A DNA stretch of 64,000 nucleotides from Evansella halocellulosilytica (GCF_002335745.1 NZ_NIST01000001.1:5040090-5104089), one strand, 5' to 3'. Counted from the stretch's first letter, positions 40,269 to 50,363 are shown. Made by a program: numbers and translations. Notes: generated by a model not told the origin, from the letters alone.

Positions 40269-40297
40269 TTGCATTTCATTTGTGTATCCTATATCAT
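40269..40297 (+). promoter_or_regulatory. SigA promoter of the metI operon
   Basis: TTGCAT (40269-40274), 17-bp spacer, TATCAT (40292-40297). It places the RNA start about 30 nt before the S-box. Confidence 0.75.
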
Positions 40298-40334
40298 GAA
40301 GAAAAATAATTCACAAAACCGAATATTCAAAAGA

Positions 40335-40443
40335 TTCTTATCGAGAGAGATGGAGGGAAAGGCCCGATGATATCTCAGCAACCAGCCATAATTGGTCAGG
40401 TGCTAATTCCTGCAAGCAAATGCTTGTGAAGATGAGAAGGAGA
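40335..40443 (+). ncRNA. SAM-I (S-box) riboswitch of metI-metC-yitJ-metH
   Basis: TTCTTATCGAGAGAGATGGA, GGGAAAGGCCCGATGATATC, TCAGCAACC, GGTGCTAATTCCTGC and GATGAGAAGGAG occur in canonical S-box order. The terminator at 40462-40510 is the expression platform. Confidence 0.97.
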
Positions 40444-40461
40444 CCAGTTTATATATCCAAG

Positions 40462-40510
40462 AACGACCTTCTTCTTATTTCTAGAGGAAGGTCGTTTTTT
40501 ATTTTTAGAA
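40462..40510 (+). terminator. Terminator of the metI SAM riboswitch
   Basis: AACGACCTT, loop with TCTTATTTCTAGAGG, then AAGGTCGTT followed by TTTTATTTTT. Lies 50 bp before metI. Confidence 0.93.
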
Positions 40511-40561
40511 AAACGCTAATAAGACTTCTACTATTAAAAAATGGATACGGAGGGGTTCACC

Positions 40562-41698
40562 ATGCACCTTAAAGAGCTTGAAACGACTCTTGTACAAATA
40601 GGAAACCGAAGTGAATCAACAACAGGAGCAGTAAGTGCACCGATTTATTGTTCTACGGCGTATCGACATAAAGGCATCGGTCAATCTACAGGCTATGACT
40701 ACTCCCGTACAGGAAATCCAACTCGACAAATTTTAGAAGAAGCCATTGCGAACTTAGAAGGTGGGGACAGAGGATTCGCCTGTTCATCAGGCATGTCAGC
40801 TATTCAAGTCGTTCTTTCTCTTTTTCAAAGCGGTGACGAAATATTAGCTTCCAGTGACTTATATGGTGGAACGTACCGTTTATTTGAGGAAGGCTGGCGG
40901 AGGTGGGGACTATCCTTTCGATATGGCGATGTTCGAAACGTTGAACAATTCAAAAGCATGATAACCGAGAATACGAAAGCACTATACATAGAAACACCGA
41001 CGAATCCTTTAATGCAAGAAGCCGATTTAAAGGCTTTCGGTGAACTAGCTAAAGAACACAACCTCCTCTACATTGTCGATAATACCTTTTACACACCGCT
41101 TCTTCAGCGCCCGCTTCTCGAAGGAGCCGATATTGTCATTCATAGTGCTTCAAAGTATTTGTCAGGTCACAATGATGTGATCGCAGGATTGATTGTTACA
41201 AAAGGGATAGATCTTTCCGAAAAAACCTTTTACTACTTTAATAGTATCGGTCCAGTGTTATCTCCATTGGACTCGTGGCTCGTCATAAGAGGAATGAAAA
41301 CATTACCACTTCGGATCGAAAAGCATCAAAAAAATGCTCAAAAGATTACAGAGTTTTTACAGTCTCATCCTGCCATAGATGATGTTATCTATCCCGGTCG
41401 TGGTGGAATGCTTTCCTTTCGAATTCAGGAGGAGGCTTGGGTAAATCCTTTTTTGCAAAGCCTAAAGCTCATTACCTTTGCTGAAAGTTTAGGAGGGGTC
41501 GAAAGTTTAATCACCTACCCTGCTACCCAGACTCATGCAGATGTACCAGAAGACGTAAGAAACGAGCTCGGAGTTTGTAACCGGCTTCTGCGTTTTTCAG
41601 TCGGGATCGAATCTGCCGAAGACCTTATCGAAGATCTTAACCAAGCTTTGCAATGTGTATCAGGCGGAAAAAAGATAGGAGGAATCGATAAACTATGA
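40562..41698 (+). CDS. metI: Cystathionine gamma-synthase / O-acetylhomoserine sulfhydrylase MetI
   Basis: PLP enzyme that joins cysteine (or sulfide) to O-acetylhomoserine. The 378-residue product has the PLP lysine in VIHSASKYLSGHNDVIAG (near 195) and the family motif YDYSRTGNPTRQILEE. The ATG at 40562 has GGAGG 8 nt upstream; the ATG at 40541 does not. First gene after the SAM riboswitch; its stop overlaps metC by 4 bp. Confidence 0.94.
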   Translation: MHLKELETTLVQIGNRSESTTGAVSAPIYCSTAYRHKGIGQSTGYDYSRTGNPTRQILEEAIANLEGGDRGFACSSGMSAIQVVLSLFQSGDEILASSDLYGGTYRLFEEGWRRWGLSFRYGDVRNVEQFKSMITENTKALYIETPTNPLMQEADLKAFGELAKEHNLLYIVDNTFYTPLLQRPLLEGADIVIHSASKYLSGHNDVIAGLIVTKGIDLSEKTFYYFNSIGPVLSPLDSWLVIRGMKTLPLRIEKHQKNAQKITEFLQSHPAIDDVIYPGRGGMLSFRIQEEAWVNPFLQSLKLITFAESLGGVESLITYPATQTHADVPEDVRNELGVCNRLLRFSVGIESAEDLIEDLNQALQCVSGGKKIGGIDKL

Positions 41699-42855
41699 GT
41701 GTCCAGCAAGACGTAAACTACAGCCTGCAGACGAGACTACTTCATCATAAGCACAAAACTGATCCAACTAATGGAGCCGTGAGTGTCCCTATTCAACATG
41801 CGTCAACGTTTCATCAAAACGGATTGGAATCGTTTGGTCCATATGATTATGCAAGATCCGGGAACCCTACCCGGCAAGCATTAGAAGATACTATAGCTGA
41901 ACTGGAGAGTGGTACAGCAGGATTTGCGTTTGCTTCGGGAATGGCAGCTATCTCTTCTACGTTTATGATGCTTTCCGCTGGTGAACACCTCGTCATTACT
42001 GAAGACGTTTATGGTGGGACTTTCCGACTTACTACAGAAATTCTCACACGACACGGTATTGACCATACCTTTGTTGACATGACGAATATTCAAGAAGTAA
42101 AAAACGCGATTTTACCAAATACAAAAATGATTTTTATGGAGACCCCGTCTAACCCGACTATGAAGATTACTCCTATCCAAGAAATCGTTCAACTAGCTAA
42201 AGAAAACGACTGCCTAACGGTCTTGGACAATACGTTTATGACACCTGTATTGCAACGTCCCCTTGACCTTGGGGTTGATGTCGTCGTCCATAGTGCTACG
42301 AAATTTATCGGTGGCCATAGTGATGTCGTTGCAGGGTTAGCTGTTGTAAAAGATGATTTTCTAGCAGAAAAGCTTCATTTTTTGCAAAACAGTCTCGGCG
42401 CTATTCTAGGCCCTCAAGATTCCTGGCTCATCCTTCGGGGGATGAAGACGATGCACACTAGAATGGAAGCATCTTCAAAGTCTGCTAACATCATTGCCCG
42501 CTGGTTAGTAAATCAAGCTGAGGTTCGCAAAGTGTATTATCCAGGTTTGCCAAACCACCCTGGTTTTGACGTTAATCATCGCCAGGCAAATGGATCAGGG
42601 GCTGTTCTGTCTTTTGAATTAGCTGATATTGCAGCTGTAGAAACACTCATCAAAAAGGTTGAAATTCCTGTTTTTGCCGTTAGTCTTGGGGCAGTTGAAT
42701 CGATTCTCTCGTATCCAGCCAAAATGTCCCATGAAGCAATGCCAGCTGTTGAAAGAGAAAAGCGCGGAATTACCGATGGCCTTCTTCGCCTTTCAGTAGG
42801 ATTGGAAAAAACAGAGGATTTAATTGCTGATCTTGATCAAGCGTTACGAGGATAA
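41695..42855 (+). CDS. metC: Cystathionine beta-lyase MetC
   Basis: 386-residue PLP enzyme that splits cystathionine into homocysteine, pyruvate and ammonia. PLP lysine in VVHSATKFIGGHSDVVAG; substrate motif YDYARSGNPTRQALED. Close paralogue of MetI, from which it is told apart by order (metI-metC as in other Bacilli). Start overlaps the metI stop (ATGA). Confidence 0.92.
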   Translation: MSVQQDVNYSLQTRLLHHKHKTDPTNGAVSVPIQHASTFHQNGLESFGPYDYARSGNPTRQALEDTIAELESGTAGFAFASGMAAISSTFMMLSAGEHLVITEDVYGGTFRLTTEILTRHGIDHTFVDMTNIQEVKNAILPNTKMIFMETPSNPTMKITPIQEIVQLAKENDCLTVLDNTFMTPVLQRPLDLGVDVVVHSATKFIGGHSDVVAGLAVVKDDFLAEKLHFLQNSLGAILGPQDSWLILRGMKTMHTRMEASSKSANIIARWLVNQAEVRKVYYPGLPNHPGFDVNHRQANGSGAVLSFELADIAAVETLIKKVEIPVFAVSLGAVESILSYPAKMSHEAMPAVEREKRGITDGLLRLSVGLEKTEDLIADLDQALRG

Positions 42856-42876
42856 AAGGAGTGTATACACAAGAAA

Positions 42877-42971
42877 GGCGCAAGCGCCTTCCACACGAGC
42901 GACAAGCACTGGAGGCTGAAAGAAGAAGTCCGATCTTAGACTTCAATTGACAGGGCGAAGTGACCTCGAGC
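42877..42971. repeat. Dispersed repeat, short copy inside the met operon
   Basis: Matches 16141-16270 without the 32-bp insert. The following 43016-43130 is unusually GC-rich (GCCACGTCCTGTGGC, GCCGCGTCCTGCGGG) and also looks repeat-derived. Together they make up most of the 361-bp gap between metC and yitJ (42856-43216), which holds no gene. Confidence 0.8.
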
Positions 42972-43216
42972 CGAAAACTGCTGTCTCTTCCTCTTCTATT
43001 ATCACTTTGAAGCTAGATCCGTCAACCGGGCAGTACGCCACGTCCTGTGGCATGCCCGGCATTAGGACGTCCTGTCCGCCGCGTCCTGCGGGAACGCCGA
43101 AGTCACCACACCCGTGTGGAAGCTCGTGATGTAAACGCTCGTGCCTGCTAGTCTAGACAGCAATCAAGAAATTGAATTTTTATACTTTCTTATCTTTTTA
43201 GAAAGGGGAAACACGG

Positions 43217-45070
43217 ATGAGCTTAAAAAAGAGATTAAGAGACGAAATTTTAGTAGGCGACGGTGCAATGGGTACGTTTCTCTATCAAGACGGTATCAAT
43301 GATTGTTTTGAAGAATTGAACTTGACCGATCCTGAAAAAATTGTTCATGTACATGAACAATATATTGAAGCAGGTGCAGATATTATTCAAACGAACACGT
43401 ATGCGGCTAATTCGATTAAGCTGCGCAGATACTTGTTGGAACCGCACGTGGAAGAGATGAATCGGTCCGCTGTGAACATCGCAAGGCAAGCAGCACGAAA
43501 AAAGAATACGTATGTCTTCGGGACTATTGGGGGAATCGGGATTAGCTATATCCATCACTCAAACTATGAACCTGAAGATATTCGAAAAAGTCTTCAGCAG
43601 CAAGCATCGACTTTATTAGATGCTGATGTCGACGGCTTTTTACTAGAAACGTTTTACGATTTTCAAGAATTAGTTGCGCTCGTTCGTTTTATACGAGCAC
43701 ATACGAATAAGCCGATCATTGCTCACGTCACTCTTGGTGATATCGGTGTTCTCCAAGACGGAATGCCCTTTTCAGACGCACTTACTCACTTAGAAGAAGA
43801 AGGTGTAGACGTAGCTGGTCTTAATTGTCGAATGGGGCCACACCATATGCTGCGGACGCTAGAAGAGGTGCCTCTATTAAAAAACAGCTATCTTTCTGCC
43901 TATCCGAATGCTAGCCTCCCTAATGTCCGGGACGGTCGCTATTTTTACCAGTCTAATCCTTCCTATTTTGGCGATATGACAGAGGCATTAGTAAAAGAAG
44001 GGGTACGACTCATTGGCGGGTGCTGTGGGACTACACCTGAACACGTTCGAGCGATTAGAAAGGCTGTAACTGAAAAAAAATTAATCCCTATTGAAGAAAA
44101 AGTAGTCAACAAACGTAAAACGTCACCAGTGATCGTCTCTTCTAACGATACAAAAGAACGTATTCCCGATTTTTCGAAAAGCCGACATTCAGTCATTGTT
44201 GAAATGGACCCACCTAAAGTTTTGTCAAAAGCATCGGAATTTATTAAAGGAGCAGAGGCCCTTAAATCTGCAGGTGTAGATGCTGTGACATTAGCAGATA
44301 ATTCTCTTGCAATATCGCGAATCGATAATTTATCTCTAGGGACGTTGATCAAGCAGCAAACAGGAGTTAGACCCCTCCTCCATTTGGCTTGCCGAGACCG
44401 GAATATCATTGGCCTTCAATCCCATTTGTTAGGTTTACATACTCTTGGGATTCATGATGTGCTCGCAATTACAGGAGATCCGGCAAAGGTTGGCGATTTT
44501 CCGGGGGCTACTTCGGTTTATGACATGTCCTCCTTAGATTTAATTCGTCTTATAAAACGATTAAACGAAGGAATTTCTTTTACAGGTAAAGAGTTAGGTG
44601 AGAAAACTTCGTTTACTGTTGCTGCTGCTTTTAATGCAAATGCCCGGCATTTGAACAGAGAAGTAAAACGTCTTGAGAAAAAAATTGAAGCAGGTGCAGA
44701 TTACTTTATGAGTCAGCCTGTATATAGCGAAGAACAATTAAAAAACGTTTACGAAGCTACAAAACATCTACCAGTTCCTGTTTATGTAGGAATTATGCCC
44801 TTAGTAAGCAGTCGCAATGCTGAATTTTTACACCACGAAGTTCCCGGCATCTTCTTACCGAAAGATGTTCGTGAACACATGGCAACATTCGCTGGTGACA
44901 GTGACGCAAGTGAGCGAGAAGGATTAGCTTTAGCAAAAGGCTTGGTAGATACCGCAACCGAGTATTTTCAAAGTATTTACTTAATCACCCCATTTTTACG
45001 CTATAACATGACAGTGGAGCTTACGAAGCATATTGTAAAAGCTGATCGTCGTGTTTCACTTCAGTCCTAA
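43217..45070 (+). CDS. yitJ: Bifunctional homocysteine S-methyltransferase / methylene-THF reductase YitJ
   Basis: 617 residues. Residues 1 to about 295 form a homocysteine S-methyltransferase barrel with Zn cysteines in GLNCRMGPHH and GGCCGTTPEHV. Residues from about 325 form a MetF-like reductase (VIVEMDPPKVLSKASEF, LAITGDPAKVGDFPGA, YFMSQPVYS). The fusion supplies methyl-THF and methyl transfer for methionine. GAAAGGGGAAACACGG precedes the ATG. Third gene of the S-box operon. Confidence 0.95.
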   Translation: MSLKKRLRDEILVGDGAMGTFLYQDGINDCFEELNLTDPEKIVHVHEQYIEAGADIIQTNTYAANSIKLRRYLLEPHVEEMNRSAVNIARQAARKKNTYVFGTIGGIGISYIHHSNYEPEDIRKSLQQQASTLLDADVDGFLLETFYDFQELVALVRFIRAHTNKPIIAHVTLGDIGVLQDGMPFSDALTHLEEEGVDVAGLNCRMGPHHMLRTLEEVPLLKNSYLSAYPNASLPNVRDGRYFYQSNPSYFGDMTEALVKEGVRLIGGCCGTTPEHVRAIRKAVTEKKLIPIEEKVVNKRKTSPVIVSSNDTKERIPDFSKSRHSVIVEMDPPKVLSKASEFIKGAEALKSAGVDAVTLADNSLAISRIDNLSLGTLIKQQTGVRPLLHLACRDRNIIGLQSHLLGLHTLGIHDVLAITGDPAKVGDFPGATSVYDMSSLDLIRLIKRLNEGISFTGKELGEKTSFTVAAAFNANARHLNREVKRLEKKIEAGADYFMSQPVYSEEQLKNVYEATKHLPVPVYVGIMPLVSSRNAEFLHHEVPGIFLPKDVREHMATFAGDSDASEREGLALAKGLVDTATEYFQSIYLITPFLRYNMTVELTKHIVKADRRVSLQS

Positions 45071-45154
45071 TCACTCACTTTAAGAAACACGTAAAACAGC
45101 TTTTATTAAATACACTGTTAGCTCTTATCTTTTAAAAAAGAAAGGACGATCAAC

Positions 45155-48100
45155 ATGGTGAAGTCACCCTTTGAACAAGCGTTGCAAAATCGTATTCTCA
45201 TCCTCGACGGTGCGATGGGAACGATGCTGCAAAATGCTAACTTAACGCCCGAGGACTTTGGTGGAGAAGAGTACGAAGGATGTAATGAATATTTAAACAT
45301 AACAGCACCACACGTGATCACTCGAGTGTATCGTGAATATTTAGAAGCCGGTGCTGATATTATTGAAACGAATACATTTGGCGCTACTAGTATCGTGCTA
45401 GCCGATTATAATTTGCAACACATGGCGTATGAAGTAAATAAACGAGCAGCAGAGCTCGCAGTGAAAGAGGCACAGACCTTTTCAACTTCAGATAAAGAAC
45501 GATATGTTGCTGGGGCAATGGGGCCGACAACAAAATCGTTATCGGTTACTGGTGGAACGACGTTTGACGAGCTCACCTCAGCTTACAAGGAACAAGTCGA
45601 AGGGTTACTTGACGGAGGTGTAGACCTTATTTTACTTGAAACAAGTCAAGATATGCGCAACGTCAAAGCCGCTTATGTGGCAATCAAGCAAGTATCGAAC
45701 AAACGTAACATCCATGTTCCGCTTATCGTATCAGGAACGATTGAACCAATGGGAACGACCTTAGCCGGGCAAAACATCGAATCATTTTATATCTCTCTAG
45801 AGCACATGAATCCAACAGTAGTAGGGTTAAACTGTGCGACAGGACCAGAGTTTATGCAGGACCATTTACGTTCTCTTTCTGAGCTTTCCACTGCCTATGT
45901 TCACTGTTACCCGAATGCAGGACTTCCTGATGAAGAAGGTCATTATCATGAATCACCACAATCACTAGCAAAAAAAATAGAAGGCTTTGCAAAAAAAGGG
46001 TGGCTCAATATTGCTGGTGGCTGTTGTGGAACGACACCTGAACATATCCGCGTCATGACGGAAACAATAGCTGGTTATCAACCACGTCAACCTAAAAAAA
46101 GTCACCCTCATACTGTTTCAGGAATCGAGCCTCTTGTTTATGACCCTTCTATGCGCCCGATCATGGTTGGGGAGCGAACGAATGTCATTGGCTCAAGAAA
46201 GTTCAAACGGCTGATTAGCGAAGAAAAATATGAAGAGGCATCTGAAATCGCTCGAGCACAGGTGAAACGCGGCGCCCATGTGATTGACATTTGTTTGGCT
46301 GACCCAGACCGTGATGAAATGAAGGATATGACCGAATTTCTGCAACATGTCATTAATAAAGTAAAAGTTCCTCTTATGATTGACTCTACAGATGAAGAAG
46401 TCATCGAGCGAGCCTTAACGTATTCGCAAGGGAAAGCAATCATTAACTCGATAAACTTAGAAGACGGCGAAGAACGATTTGAAAAAGTTGCCCCTCTCGT
46501 TCGGAAATATGGGGCTGCAGTTGTCGTTGGAACGATTGATGAAATCGGAATGGGCGTTACAGCTGAAAGAAAACTGGAGATTGCCCGAAAGTCGTACGAT
46601 TTGCTCGTGAATAAATACGACATTCCTGCACAAGATATTATTTTTGATCCGCTCGTGTTTCCGGTTGGGACTGGAGATGCTCAATACATTGGATCCGCTG
46701 AAGCGACTGTGATTGGTATTCAGAAGATTAAAGAGGCTTTTCCGGAATGCTTGACAATATTAGGTGTGAGCAACGTATCTTTTGGACTCCCTCCTTTAGG
46801 AAGAGAAGTCCTTAACGCTGCATATATGTATCATTGTACAAAAGCAGGTCTTGATTATGCCATCATTAATACGGAAAAGCTCGAACGTTACGCTTCCATT
46901 TCCGAAGAAGAAAAAGAACTTGCAGATCAGCTATTATTTCATACAAACGATGAAACATTAGCTACATTCACCGCTTATTATCGAGAGAAAAAGCCGGAGA
47001 AAAAGATTGAGTCGGCTACGATGACATTAGAAGAGCGCCTTGCCGGCTATATCGTAGAAGGCACAAAGGAAGGCCTGTATGATGACTTGGACGAAGCTTT
47101 GAAAAAGTACGATTCAGCGCTCAATATTATAAATGGTCCATTAATGGACGGCATGGACGAGGTTGGTAAACTGTTTAACAATAACGAGCTCATCGTAGCG
47201 GAAGTGCTTCAGTCAGCTGAGGCAATGAAAGCCGCTGTAGCCTATTTAGAGCCTCATATGGAAAAGAAAGAAAACGACCGAGGAAAAGGAAAAATTCTTT
47301 TAGCTACAGTGAAAGGCGATGTCCACGATATTGGGAAAAATTTAGTAGAAATCATATTAAAAAATAACGGCTTTCAAATTGTTAATCTAGGGATCAAAGT
47401 GACATCATCCGAATTAATCGAGGCCATTAAAAAGGAAGATCCAGATGCCATCGGTTTATCCGGACTTTTAGTAAAGTCCACACAGCAAATGGTGCTCACA
47501 GCTAATGATTTACGTGATCGTGGGATCTCGATTCCGATATTAGTTGGAGGAGCAGCTTTAACCCGTCGATTTACCGAAACAAAGATTTCAAAAGCATACG
47601 AGGGTTTGGTCTTGTATGCAAAGGACGCGATGAATGGTCTGGAGCTGGCAAATAAACTAGCTGAACCTGTACAAAAGGAACAGTTGCTAACCGCACACCT
47701 TGAAAAACAAGCGAAGCTATCCATAGCGCAAGCTGGTGAAGAGGGCGTCTCCAAAAGGCAAAATGCAGTAGCTACATTAGAGAGACCGAAGTCAAAAGTT
47801 TCAAAGGAAGCACCATTATTCAAACCCGAAGACTACAACTTGCATGTAATGAAAAACTACAGTTTAGATCACCTCTATCCGTACATTAACATGCAAACAT
47901 TGCTTGGTCATCATCTGGGAATAAACGGAAATATTAGACGAAACTTAGAACGAGGAGATACTAAAACGCTCGATCTTCAAAGCAAAGTGGATGAACTTTT
48001 GGTCAGAGCCGCAAAAGAAAAGTGGTTGTCTGTTGACGGAATGTATCAATTTTTCCCTGCTCAGTCAGATGGGGATGATGTGTTAGTATATGACCCGAAC

Positions 48101-48610
48101 GACCATGAACGAATATTAGAGCGCTTTAAGTTTCCACGGCAGAAAAAGGACCCTTACTTATGCTTAGCTGACTTTTTACGGCCTACAGACAGTGGTGAAA
48201 TGGACCATGTTGGCTTCCTAACGGTAACAGCTGGAAAAGGCGTTCGTAAAATAGCAGAAGAAGCTAAAGAAGCAGGTGAATACCTAGATAGCCACCTTAT
48301 TCAAGCAACAGCCTTAGAACTAGCAGAAGCATTCGCTGAAAGAGTACACCAGCTTATGCGTGATAAGTGGGGATTTCCAGACCCTCCTGATTTCACAATG
48401 AGAGAACGTTTCTCTGCTCGTTACCAAGGAGTACGTGTCTCATTCGGCTATCCAGCATGTCCGAACCTTGAAGATCAGGCCAAACTGTTTAGGCTCATCA
48501 CACCTCACAAAATCGGTGTACAATTGACCGATGAATTTATGATGGAGCCGGAAGCAAGTGTCTCAGCGATGGTATTTGCCCACCCGGAGGGGAGATATTT
48601 TAGTGTATAA
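45155..48610 (+). CDS. metH: Cobalamin-dependent methionine synthase MetH
   Basis: 1151 residues with the full MetH layout: homocysteine domain (1 to about 330, GGCCGTTPEHI Zn site), pterin domain (about 345-610, GERTNVIGSRKF), B12 cap and binding domain (about 640-870, KGDVHDIGKNLV with the cobalt His), and the SAM-binding activation domain (about 900-1151, ARYQGVRVSFGYPACPNL). It makes methionine from homocysteine and methyl-THF. No cobalamin riboswitch was seen; control appears to come from the S-box at 40335. Confidence 0.97.
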   Translation: MVKSPFEQALQNRILILDGAMGTMLQNANLTPEDFGGEEYEGCNEYLNITAPHVITRVYREYLEAGADIIETNTFGATSIVLADYNLQHMAYEVNKRAAELAVKEAQTFSTSDKERYVAGAMGPTTKSLSVTGGTTFDELTSAYKEQVEGLLDGGVDLILLETSQDMRNVKAAYVAIKQVSNKRNIHVPLIVSGTIEPMGTTLAGQNIESFYISLEHMNPTVVGLNCATGPEFMQDHLRSLSELSTAYVHCYPNAGLPDEEGHYHESPQSLAKKIEGFAKKGWLNIAGGCCGTTPEHIRVMTETIAGYQPRQPKKSHPHTVSGIEPLVYDPSMRPIMVGERTNVIGSRKFKRLISEEKYEEASEIARAQVKRGAHVIDICLADPDRDEMKDMTEFLQHVINKVKVPLMIDSTDEEVIERALTYSQGKAIINSINLEDGEERFEKVAPLVRKYGAAVVVGTIDEIGMGVTAERKLEIARKSYDLLVNKYDIPAQDIIFDPLVFPVGTGDAQYIGSAEATVIGIQKIKEAFPECLTILGVSNVSFGLPPLGREVLNAAYMYHCTKAGLDYAIINTEKLERYASISEEEKELADQLLFHTNDETLATFTAYYREKKPEKKIESATMTLEERLAGYIVEGTKEGLYDDLDEALKKYDSALNIINGPLMDGMDEVGKLFNNNELIVAEVLQSAEAMKAAVAYLEPHMEKKENDRGKGKILLATVKGDVHDIGKNLVEIILKNNGFQIVNLGIKVTSSELIEAIKKEDPDAIGLSGLLVKSTQQMVLTANDLRDRGISIPILVGGAALTRRFTETKISKAYEGLVLYAKDAMNGLELANKLAEPVQKEQLLTAHLEKQAKLSIAQAGEEGVSKRQNAVATLERPKSKVSKEAPLFKPEDYNLHVMKNYSLDHLYPYINMQTLLGHHLGINGNIRRNLERGDTKTLDLQSKVDELLVRAAKEKWLSVDGMYQFFPAQSDGDDVLVYDPNDHERILERFKFPRQKKDPYLCLADFLRPTDSGEMDHVGFLTVTAGKGVRKIAEEAKEAGEYLDSHLIQATALELAEAFAERVHQLMRDKWGFPDPPDFTMRERFSARYQGVRVSFGYPACPNLEDQAKLFRLITPHKIGVQLTDEFMMEPEASVSAMVFAHPEGRYFSV

Positions 48611-48849
48611 ATAAATTCGACTAGCATCGATTTTGCTCACAACGATGGAAAATTGAACAACATCAATTATTCTAATCGAATATTGTATTTTGGGGTTGAG
48701 TTTTTAACTAATGGAGAAGGAAAGAGTAAGAATGTCATACGATTAGCAGTACTTTCTTCGACTTTCTTTCTTCCCTCCATCAAATTACCCATTTGATACA
48801 AATAAAATGAGGTATACAGCCTCAAAAATAAATTTTTTCCAATTTTCTA

Positions 48850-48878
48850 TTGACGTCTTCCCTTATTCACTTTACAAT
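48850..48878 (+). promoter_or_regulatory. SigA promoter of the cysP operon
   Basis: TTGACG (48850-48855), 17-bp spacer, TACAAT (48873-48878). The S-box starts about 130 nt downstream, a long lead-in compared with the metI leader. Confidence 0.8.
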
Positions 48879-49011
48879 ACAATCTAAATATTCAAAAAAG
48901 GAAAAATATAATAAAGATGTTTTAAAATAGAGATTTAGCTAAGAAAATCACGGCGTAGGAGTATTCGATAGCCGTAATGACCTTGCTTTTAAAACAACCA
49001 ATCAAATTTAA

Positions 49012-49120
49012 GCTCTTATCAAGAGAGGACGAGGGAACTGGCCCGATGACTCCTCGGCAACCATTGATTCAATATCAAAAGGTGCTACTTCCATCAGTTC
49101 TCATGCTGAAAGATAAGGGA
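49012..49120 (+). ncRNA. SAM-I (S-box) riboswitch of the sulfate operon
   Basis: CTCTTATCAAGAGAGGACGA, GGGAACTGGCCCGATGACTC, CTCGGCAACC, AAAGGTGCTACTTCC and GATAAGGGA follow the S-box consensus; CTTATC and GATAAG form P1. Regulation of cysH-type operons by SAM riboswitch is known from B. subtilis. Confidence 0.96.
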
Positions 49121-49154
49121 TCGACGAAACTGTATTTTTATTTTTACAACAGTC

Positions 49155-49185
49155 GACCTCTTCTCATGGAAGAGGTCCTTTTTAT
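49155..49185 (+). terminator. Terminator of the cysP SAM riboswitch
   Basis: GACCTCTTC, loop TCATG, GAAGAGGTC, then CTTTTTATT. Preceded by GTCGAC/GATCGACG words that could form the alternative antiterminator pairing. Confidence 0.93.
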
Positions 49186-49263
49186 TATCATAATACCTAG
49201 TAAACAGATATGTTTTATATATATTTATTTCATTTTACGTCAGATCATTTTGGAGGTGTTGGG

Positions 49264-50331
49264 ATGGTTTTATCCTACTTTGCGATAACGATTGCTTTAT
49301 TTTTCGCAATGAACATTGGTGCAAGTGGAGCAGCTGCTACTATGGGGCTAGCATATGGCAGCGGTGCAATCAAACGAAAAAGAATTGCCTTACTACTTGC
49401 TGGCATTGGTGCTTTTCTCGGGGCACTTATAGGTAGTGGAGCTGTTGTAAAAACTATCGGTGAAGGGATCATCCCCACTCATATCTTTTCTGTTGAAGTT
49501 GCTGTTGTTATTCTGCTCGCTTCTTGTCTTACCTTGTTTTTGGCTAACTTCATAGGTATTCCACTCTCTACGAGTGAAGTGACAATCGGAGCTGTTGTTG
49601 GAGTCGGGGTTGCCTTTCAAGCTCTTTATGTATCTAGCATTCTCTTCATCGTGTCATTTTGGCTAATCGTTCCCATTACCGCCTTTATCATGTGCTTTAC
49701 TTTCGGAAAAATCATTATCATAGTCGAGAAAAAGTGGCCCCAATTAAAAGGAAGAGGGAAATGGAAAAAAGGACTTGCGATTGTTTTAGTGTTAACTGGA
49801 TTTGTCGAGGCTTTCTCAGCTGGAATGAATAACGTTGCAAATGCTATAGGTCCGTTAGTAGGAGCAGGATTAATGGATGGTTCTACAGGGGTTTGGGTCG
49901 GGGGGTTTTTCGTAGCGTTAGGAGCCTTTCTCTTAGGAGGTAAAGTCCTCGAGACAAATGGCAAGAAAATAACTTCCTTTTCACTACTTCAAGGTACAGC
50001 CGTTTCTGGAACTGGAGGTGGATTAGTCATCATCGCCTCGATCTTTGGGGTTCCTGTTCCGCTCACACAAGCTACTACCTCAGGCATTATCGGCATTGGG
50101 TGTGCGGAAAATGGATTTCAACTTTGGCAAAAGGATGTGATAAAGAAAATAATAAAAGTATGGATTGTCTCACCTGTACTATCACTGGTCATTTCGTTTA
50201 GTTTGATTCATTTATTTCTTCACCCAAACCCTTATATCGTTGTTATAGTGTCCGCAATTATTATTGCAACGATCGGCACGTTAAGCTTGTACCGCTCTGT
50301 CAAAATAGAGCGTAAAACGATTCAGAATTAG
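49264..50331 (+). CDS. cysP: PiT-family sulfate permease CysP
   Basis: 355-residue membrane protein with about ten segments and the two PiT repeats: AMNIGASGAAATMGLAYGSG near the start and GFVEAFSAGMNNVANAIGPLV in the second half. In B. subtilis the homologue CysP imports sulfate. The ATG at 49264 follows TGGAGGTGTTGGG; the longer frame from 49210 is rejected. First gene of the sulfate assimilation operon. The phosphate-permease fold alone would leave the substrate open, and the S-box and cys genes settle it. Confidence 0.93.
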   Translation: MVLSYFAITIALFFAMNIGASGAAATMGLAYGSGAIKRKRIALLLAGIGAFLGALIGSGAVVKTIGEGIIPTHIFSVEVAVVILLASCLTLFLANFIGIPLSTSEVTIGAVVGVGVAFQALYVSSILFIVSFWLIVPITAFIMCFTFGKIIIIVEKKWPQLKGRGKWKKGLAIVLVLTGFVEAFSAGMNNVANAIGPLVGAGLMDGSTGVWVGGFFVALGAFLLGGKVLETNGKKITSFSLLQGTAVSGTGGGLVIIASIFGVPVPLTQATTSGIIGIGCAENGFQLWQKDVIKKIIKVWIVSPVLSLVISFSLIHLFLHPNPYIVVIVSAIIIATIGTLSLYRSVKIERKTIQN

Positions 50332-50363
50332 CTACTATTCCATAGAAAGGAGGACTTTATGTA

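Larger units (their letters stand above)
48611..49263. other. Leader region of the sulfate assimilation operon
   Basis: No gene. Contains the promoter, the S-box and its terminator, listed separately. A hairpin-like pair (GGAGAAGGAAAG... and CTTTCTTTCTTCCCTCC, about 48713-48780) may end the met operon, but lacks a T-run. Confidence 0.6.

Noticed and set aside
45071-45154. Cobalamin riboswitch before metH
   Set aside because: The gap to yitJ is only 84 bp and shows no B12-box; metH appears to be read from the S-box operon.
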